64,000 nt of DNA. Origin: Lutjanus erythropterus (lineage: Eukaryota > Chordata > Actinopteri > Lutjaniformes > Lutjanidae). The DNA is taken from positions 36,271,733-36,335,732 of the forward strand of contig CM034594.1 in NCBI GenBank assembly GCA_020091685.1, written 5' to 3'. Below the pieces are notes generated by a model that worked only from the letters and a program-made list of their open reading frames with translations, was not told where the DNA came from and searched no databases. This document shows, in pieces, positions 58,391 to 64,000 of this stretch; position 1 is the first letter of the stretch; every line of letters starts with the position of its first letter. Made by a program: the position numbers and the translations under genes.

Positions 58391-59457
58391 GTTAATGTTA
58401 TTTATTCAGATTTTAGATTTAGATTTTTTAAAAGTAACTAAGTACATTACACAGTGTAATGCACACTTAAGTAAGACACACAGAGTGTGGCTGAAGAGCC
58501 AACATCAGCCCTCTGTGTGTGTGCATCTTTCATGAGACACAGTTTCCTGTGAAATCCAGCTGACAGTCCCATCAAGTTCCTGTATTACTGGTCCATCTTC
58601 TATAAATAACACTGTTTTTTTTAAGAGAGGCAGAGGTTTTGTGAGGGAGTCGGCGTGAGAGATGATCAGAGAGAAAAAAAGAGATGGCAGAGGGTGGCAG
58701 AAAGGACAAACTGGGTGGGAGAGACAGAGACACAGGGAAGGTATTTCCGGAGTGGTGTTGGGGTTAAGACTAGTCTCTGTGGCTGATGGCTATCTCTGGA
58801 TCCCAGTGCATTGTGGGATAGGTTGCTGGACAGGAAGTGGACGGGATGTCAGCTTACAGGCTGCGGGCAGGAGTGGACGTTGAGGACGTAAATGCAGAGT
58901 GGATCGAAGGCTCCTCCTGGTGTGTCCCTGTAATGCTGTCCGGTTGGACTCTGATGGCTCTTTATAAACTTCCCGTGAAGTTCATGTCTTGAAAATACTT
59001 TAAAGTTAGATTTATGAAAGGCTTAAAAGTTAAATTTTAAAATAAATACATAAATCAATTAAACTGAAAATGCTTCAAAATAAATTAAAACACCCAAATT
59101 CTTCAGTATGATGCATCTTTCAAGGCCTTTCTGCATCCTGATCACACATAAATGTAATAATTTACTTTCTCTACTGTTGCAAAATTATTCCATAATCTTT
59201 GTGTCCTGGATGTTATTTTTCTTCTCCTCAGGACGATGGTACATCCTGAATTTTGAGTGCTGCTTGATCATGATCTACAGTTCACACTGGAAAAAAAAAT
59301 GCTGTGATACCAGATGAGAACGTGTGTAATAAATTAGCACCCACTTCCAATTTCATTCCCTTGAATGGTCCTTGAACATCCCAGCAAATGCAGCAACCTT
59401 GAAGTTGTGCTGTTACTGTACAAACCTTTTATAATCTACTGGGAGTGACATTCAGAA

Positions 59458-60170
59458 GTGGCAAAAGTACACACGTTCTGTACTCAAATTGAAGTATGGT
59501 AGTAAAAGACTGGTAAAAGTAGAAGTACTGATTTAACTGCTTTACTCATGTCGAAGTGAAAAAGGCTCTGAAATGTATTTAAAGTATAGAGTATGAGAGA
59601 GTCGTCCTCTGAAGGACATTTCTATCTGCTGTTTCTCTACAAAGCTAACAGAACCTCAGCTCTTCTTCATGGTTGCGTCTCGCTCTCTTGTCTGTTTCGT
59701 CTGTTTACATAGTTTGTATGTTATTAAATCCTGCTTCATCTTTATCTTTTCATGTCTTTCTATGTCTTGTCACGTCGTTTTTGTCTTGCTGTGTTTTTGA
59801 CATCATTTTCATCTTGTTACGTCTTGTTATGTCGTATTCGTGTTTTCATCTTATTACATCTTTTACGTCGTTTTCATCTTGTTGCGTCGGTCTCAGTTTG
59901 TGATGTCTTTTACGCCGTATTTTCACCTTGCTATGTCTGTACGTTACATTGTTTTGTCTTGTCATGTCTTTTTAAGTTTTGGTCTTGCTACATTCGTTTT
60001 TTGTTTTTTTTTTGTTTACATTATTTTCGTCTTGCATTAAAACTCAAGTAACCAGCCCGTTATGAAAATGTAGTACAGATATTTATGTTGAAACGTGAGC
60101 AGTAGAAGTAAAAAGTTGTCAGAAAAAGAAAAACTCAAGTAAAGTACAGATACCCGAAAAATCTAAGTAT
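59458..60170 (+). repeat. Family A repeat, copy 3 (longest)
   Basis: Starts AGTGGCAAAAGTACACACGT; its 3' part AGTAGAAGTAAAAAGTTGTC..CAAGTAAAGTACAGATACCC matches 51290-51350. The interior 59690-60050 is an expanded degenerate tandem of TTTTCATCTTGTTACGTC-like units. Confidence 0.75.
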
Positions 60171-60387
60171 TATAATAACATATATTTAGTAATATATTTT
60201 TAATAATTAAATATTTTCTTACATCCTTATAATCATCATGGCCTTGGGGTTTAATCACATCTCTGAGTTTCTCTTCAGCCGTTTTGTTTGTTGCTTCATC
60301 CACATGTTGTATCATCTCAGGTATCTTCTTCACGTGTGTGTATCCATGTGTGTCAGAGTGAAGGAATACTCCTCTTGGCTTCCTCCA

Positions 60388-60410
60388 GTGTGTGTGTGTG
60401 TGTGTGTGTA
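60388..60410 (+). repeat. (TG)11 microsatellite
   Basis: Uninterrupted TG run. Confidence 0.95.
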
Positions 60411-60506
60411 TTTGTGCACACATATTGGCCCAAGTGCCAATCGTGTCCTTGCATCAGCCTCACATCACGGGGACAAAGGCGCTTTTCACAGCACATGTAT
60501 CTCTCC

Positions 60507-60508
<2 letters not shown>

Positions 60509-60553
<45 letters not shown>

Positions 60554-60566
60554 CTACACACACACA
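60509..60566 (+). repeat. (CG)4(CA)n alternating purine-pyrimidine tract
   Basis: CGCGCGCG leads into a long CA run; a classical potential Z-DNA former. Confidence 0.95.
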
Positions 60567-60626
60567 AATCCACACCATCCCATAAGGGCGTATTTGGAGA
60601 GCAAGTAGATCTGGTTACCTGTGTGT

Positions 60627-60636
<10 letters not shown>

Positions 60637-60659
<23 letters not shown>

Positions 60660-60700
60660 GACACACACACACACACACGCGCACACACACACACACACGC
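60637..60700 (+). repeat. (CA)n microsatellite with GCGC interruption
   Basis: CA run interrupted by GACA and by ACGCGCAC; continues the repeat-rich stretch begun at 60388. Confidence 0.95.
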
Positions 60701-61169
60701 TACAGTTACAGCAACAATCACAGCTCTGTTAGACACCATTTGTTGTTTACTTTCTTTCTTATTAAACTCTTAATGACAATTGGAAAATAAGTAAACCAAA
60801 GTCTGACATCAGCACGTATCATAGTTATTCTGCCTGATGATTTGAACTTCTGCTAATATGCAGATGATCTTTATTTAATATTACATGGCTTCTGAACGAA
60901 CCCATTAACATCCAATCTAGAAATGTTTAACTGTGACCCCGTGACAGGAAGAAGAAAACAACAAAACATTACACTCTGTAATGATTTTTCAGTTTGATTT
61001 ACTGCCCCCTTGTGGAGACTGTTTATGTCTGTGCTGTAGATACAGTAAAACATGCTTTAAAACACAAACATGAGTGATATTTACCTTTATTTCCTAGGTT
61101 CCAGTTAGATTCATTAATTTCATTCACACAGCATTTAAGTATATTCATTTATTTTATACAGTTTTCATT

Positions 61170-61705
61170 TACTAAAGGACTCTTTCTCTAATCCACCACA
61201 TTTCAGAGGGAATGTTGTAGTTTTGGCTCCACTACATTTATTTGACAACTTTAGTTACTACTTACTTTACCAATTAAGATTTCTTAAAATTAAGATTTTA
61301 CGCTTCTCAAATGTTTCAATAATCTAAATTTATCTTTAATAATTTAAATTTTATGTTATTAGTTAGTGATTTTGGATAAATGCCTGTGTAATAATAATAT
61401 AATGATATATAATAGCATAACAGTCTCAGGAGGCATTTTTCTGCATTGAGTACATTTATTTATTTTAATCCTGATTTCATAAACAACAATCTATGATTAA
61501 ATGTATTTAATATAGCTCCAGCTCACTATTTACTTTTAAGTATATTTTTCTGATTATCTTACATATATATGTTTTTCTATTTCAATTAAAATTTTGAGTT
61601 CAGTGAAGTAGGATTTTCAATGCAGGACTTTAACTTGTAACAGTATTTTCACATTGTTTTATTACTACTTTTGTTTAAGTAAAGGATCTGAATACTTCCT
61701 CCATT
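61170..61705 (+). repeat. Family D repeat, copy 2
   Basis: Contains GGCTCCACTACATTTATTTG, TTTTAGTTACT-type words, CAATGCAGGACTTTAACTTG, and ends GTAAAGGATCTGAATACTTC, in the same order as 45652-46145. Confidence 0.75.
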
Positions 61706-62813
61706 GCTGAGACAAACGGAGAAAAGGTGAGACAGGGTAAGATGCACCTGGAAAAACCGAGATCTAAAGAGAATTGGAGCAGAGTGAATATGAAGAGATT
61801 TATCCTGACCTCCCATGTTGTAGATAGAGGCGGGAGTCATCTGTTTTTCCTGGAATCGTCTGTCATTATCCTGTTAGGCAGCACTGACCAGGTCCTGTGT
61901 CCACCGAAGCTTTTATTCTCAGCTGAAAACACCAGGAGTTCTTCTGAAAACACTCAGCCGGGAGCGTTAGGGAGCGCTTTCGTTTCAGCTGAAGCGCTCC
62001 GGGTGCAGTGATGGGGAAGTAACAGTTTATGTGTTGCACGTTTCTAATTTCCCAAATAGTTTGTGTTATCAACAAATACTGCATGTAAAAATGTTGTAGA
62101 GTAGCTTAGATACTCTGGTCCTCGCTCTGGATGGATGAGAGCAGCCGACGTCACGTCCCATGACCACGTCGCCCTTTTGGTTTAAACAAACACTATAAAA
62201 GTAGCCAATGTGTGTGTCTGTGGCAAACACTTAATGATGTCACTGAGTAAATGACATGTGCTGATTGTCTCTGTAGATCATAGTGGATTAGAAAACAGTC
62301 CTTTTCTCATTTTATGTGTTTAAAAACTGCCAAAGACCTTGGATTTGTGTTGATCGACAGTCAAATTAGAGTCTCTGTTTTCACTCAAAATGTGGTGGTG
62401 GCTTGATGCAGGAGTCAAGTACGTGGACGGGCTGCTCTCGTCCATAAGGGAAAGAGTGAAGCATGTAGGGAGAGAGGACGGACCTGCCGGCCTGTGCGGT
62501 TTTTGTGGGTGAGGAAACATCCTGGCGAATGCCATCATTTGGTTCAAGAGCTGAAGTTGGGCAGTTCAAGGAGTACAAGCAGGACACAGTTCATGGTAGC
62601 TCATGTATCCTGCCTCTCCTCCACTCTGATTGGATGGCTGGGTAAAAGGTGACAAGTGCAGCGTTTTACCCAAAGTTGAAGAGTTTTCAACTCTTGGCGC
62701 CCAGAGAAAAACGCCACTTGAGGCTCTTTTGTCCCTCTCCAGTGGCTCCCTGTGGCTTTGACAAAAAATTATATGGAAATGAATAAAAGTTCTTTTTTGA
62801 ATATTTTCTTTTT

Positions 62814-62835
62814 TAAAGGGACAGTTCATCCCAAA
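62814..62835 (+). repeat. Solo TTTAAAGGGACAGTTCATCC terminus
   Basis: One terminus of the element family seen at 37995 and 28257, without a recognisable partner end. A similar solo end in the other orientation lies at 54728-54749 (GGTGAACTGCCCCTTTAAC). Confidence 0.6.
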
Positions 62836-63121
62836 ATTAACAATACATCTAAAAACAAAGAAATTATCATGGGAAAAAAGAGAATCTAATAGATGCTGCT
62901 CCAAACCGTCTGTCTGTTTCTTTGGCTAAAAATGTCTGTCTGGATAGTAAAGGTTATTGACCTCTGACAAATTAATGCTCAGTGCCTCCTCACACTGTGA
63001 GAGTTTGTAGCATCGTGCAAATAAGCAGCGTTCCCATTTGCAGTCATTTTTAAAGAATACATCGGCCTCAGGAAAAAAGACTTCGATGGTCACAGCACCT
63101 GACAGAGCTCCACACACCTGC

Positions 63122-63123
<2 letters not shown>

Positions 63124-63203
<80 letters not shown>

Positions 63204-63231
63204 CACACACATAGAAACACACACACACACA
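63124..63231 (+). repeat. (CA)n microsatellite, ~108 bases
   Basis: Longest microsatellite of the window, with small TA, GAAA and TAGAAA interruptions. Confidence 0.97.
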
Positions 63232-63304
63232 CCTGAATGACATGTGATGTTAGTGCATAAAAGCATTTTTCATTCTGTCCTACTTCATTTTATTGTGGTT
63301 TTAA

Positions 63305-63311
63305 TGTGTGC

Positions 63312-63348
<37 letters not shown>
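63305..63348 (+). repeat. (TG)n microsatellite beginning TGTGCGCG
   Basis: TG run in the opposite sense to its neighbours at 63124 and 63508, so the strands could fold on each other. Confidence 0.97.
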
Positions 63349-63349
<1 letters not shown>

Positions 63350-63506
63350 CTGTATGAGGGTTGTTGTGAAAAGCGCCAGATGGATAAGTGGACAAACACA
63401 CACACACACAGAAGCTGAGATGGTACAAGCTGTATGCACAGGTGTGTTGATGAGAAATCTGTTTTGATCTGTTTGGGCAGTCATGCGTCCACTGCTCCTA
63501 AAGTTA

Positions 63507-63507
<1 letters not shown>

Positions 63508-63563
<56 letters not shown>

Positions 63564-63568
63564 ACACC
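63508..63568 (+). repeat. (CA)n microsatellite
   Basis: About 30 CA units; with the two preceding tracts it makes a 450-bp microsatellite-rich block. Confidence 0.97.
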
Positions 63569-64000
63569 TGTGGACCAGCGGGTGTGCTGACAGGTGTCAT
63601 CAGTCCTCCTACATGTTTATCTATAGACTCCCTCCTCCAGACTGACTCAGTGTTTGCGGGCTGTGAGGCTGTGATACAGATGTCACATCAGCTGTCATTT
63701 AACAGCACTTAGTAACACTCAGTGACACAGGCAGACACAGGCGGGGCGGCCAAGCAAGAATTAAAACCACACACGCATTTCTGCGCAGGGTGGGGAGGAA
63801 ATACGAGGCTGAACCACGGCTGCAAATTCAGCCCACTCATGATCAGCCACATATGTGTATCTGGTGGTGGTGTTGTGGTGTGTTTATTTATAAATGCTGC
63901 TGTAATTTGTCTCATGTCTCGTGTTGAGTCTGGCACAGAATCATTGTCATATTTTATTCACTCCATGTTTCATCATAATTCATTGATTCTGTCAGTTTGC

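Larger units (their letters stand above)
24440..64000 (+). other. First intron of arhgef17 (at least 39.5 kb, runs off the window)
   Basis: The intron opens with GTGAGT at 24440. The next human residues begin DMRKHVAM at the start of the DH domain; I found no frame like this, nor any other DH, PH or WD exon, to the right edge. The sequence is AT-rich with many microsatellites and transposon fragments listed separately. Parts in which I recognise nothing: 24560-25500, 26060-27840, 29150-31230, 33000-35070, 38480-39690, 39850-45270, 48000-51030, 51850-52480, 53180-53680 and 61720-63110. Confidence 0.8.

Noticed and set aside
24440..64000. microRNA or snoRNA genes in the large intron
   Set aside because: No known mature miRNA sequence or paired C/D or H/ACA boxes were recognised by eye; absence is not proof.

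Overview
The window is vertebrate nuclear DNA, most likely from a percomorph teleost fish. Reasons: split genes with GT-AG introns on both strands, very abundant (CA/TG)n microsatellites, AT-rich introns, and dispersed repeats that I recognise from fish genomes (a tRNA-derived SINE, TTAA-flanked fold-back elements with an AAAGGGACAGTT terminus, and elements ending in GGGCTGCAACTAA). There is no sign of bacterial, viral or organellar sequence.

Two protein-coding genes are supported, arranged head to head. On the minus strand, 15412 down to 1, lies a DUF4795-family gene (QRICH2 / C16orf96 type). I could resolve 17 coding exons. All splice phases agree and give 780 codons without a stop; the gene continues past the left edge. 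It encodes an N-terminal globular block, a long coiled-coil region and the conserved Cys-containing C-terminal region. Its sixth coding exon from the left-hand side of the coiled coil (exon 9 of the gene) can only be joined to the next exon through a GC donor.

On the plus strand, 19220-24439 is the giant first coding exon (1740 codons) of arhgef17, the Rho guanine-nucleotide exchange factor also called p164-RhoGEF or TEM4. It encodes the Ser-rich N-terminal half and ends in phase 0 exactly before the DH domain. I found no DH, PH or WD-type exon to the right, so 24440-64000 is read as a first intron of at least 39.5 kb that runs off the window.

The 3.8 kb between the two start codons (15413-19219) holds both promoters, a possible non-coding first exon of the DUF4795 gene and no convincing gene. 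The large arhgef17 intron is a patchwork of transposon fragments: a SINE, a broken LINE reverse transcriptase with an inverted partner 5 kb away, several non-autonomous DNA transposons, a ~235-bp tandem repeat array at 57.2-58.4 kb, and dense microsatellites at 35.9-36.1, 60.4-60.7 and 63.1-63.6 kb. One CpG-enriched patch at 35.68-35.88 kb has exon-like features. The two genes are not obviously linked in function: one is a cytoskeletal Rho activator, the other belongs to a family tied to sperm flagella. I saw nothing that amounts to a new biological system; the most useful leads are the GC-AG intron, the overlapping upstream ORF at the arhgef17 start, the tandem array and the exon-like CpG patch.
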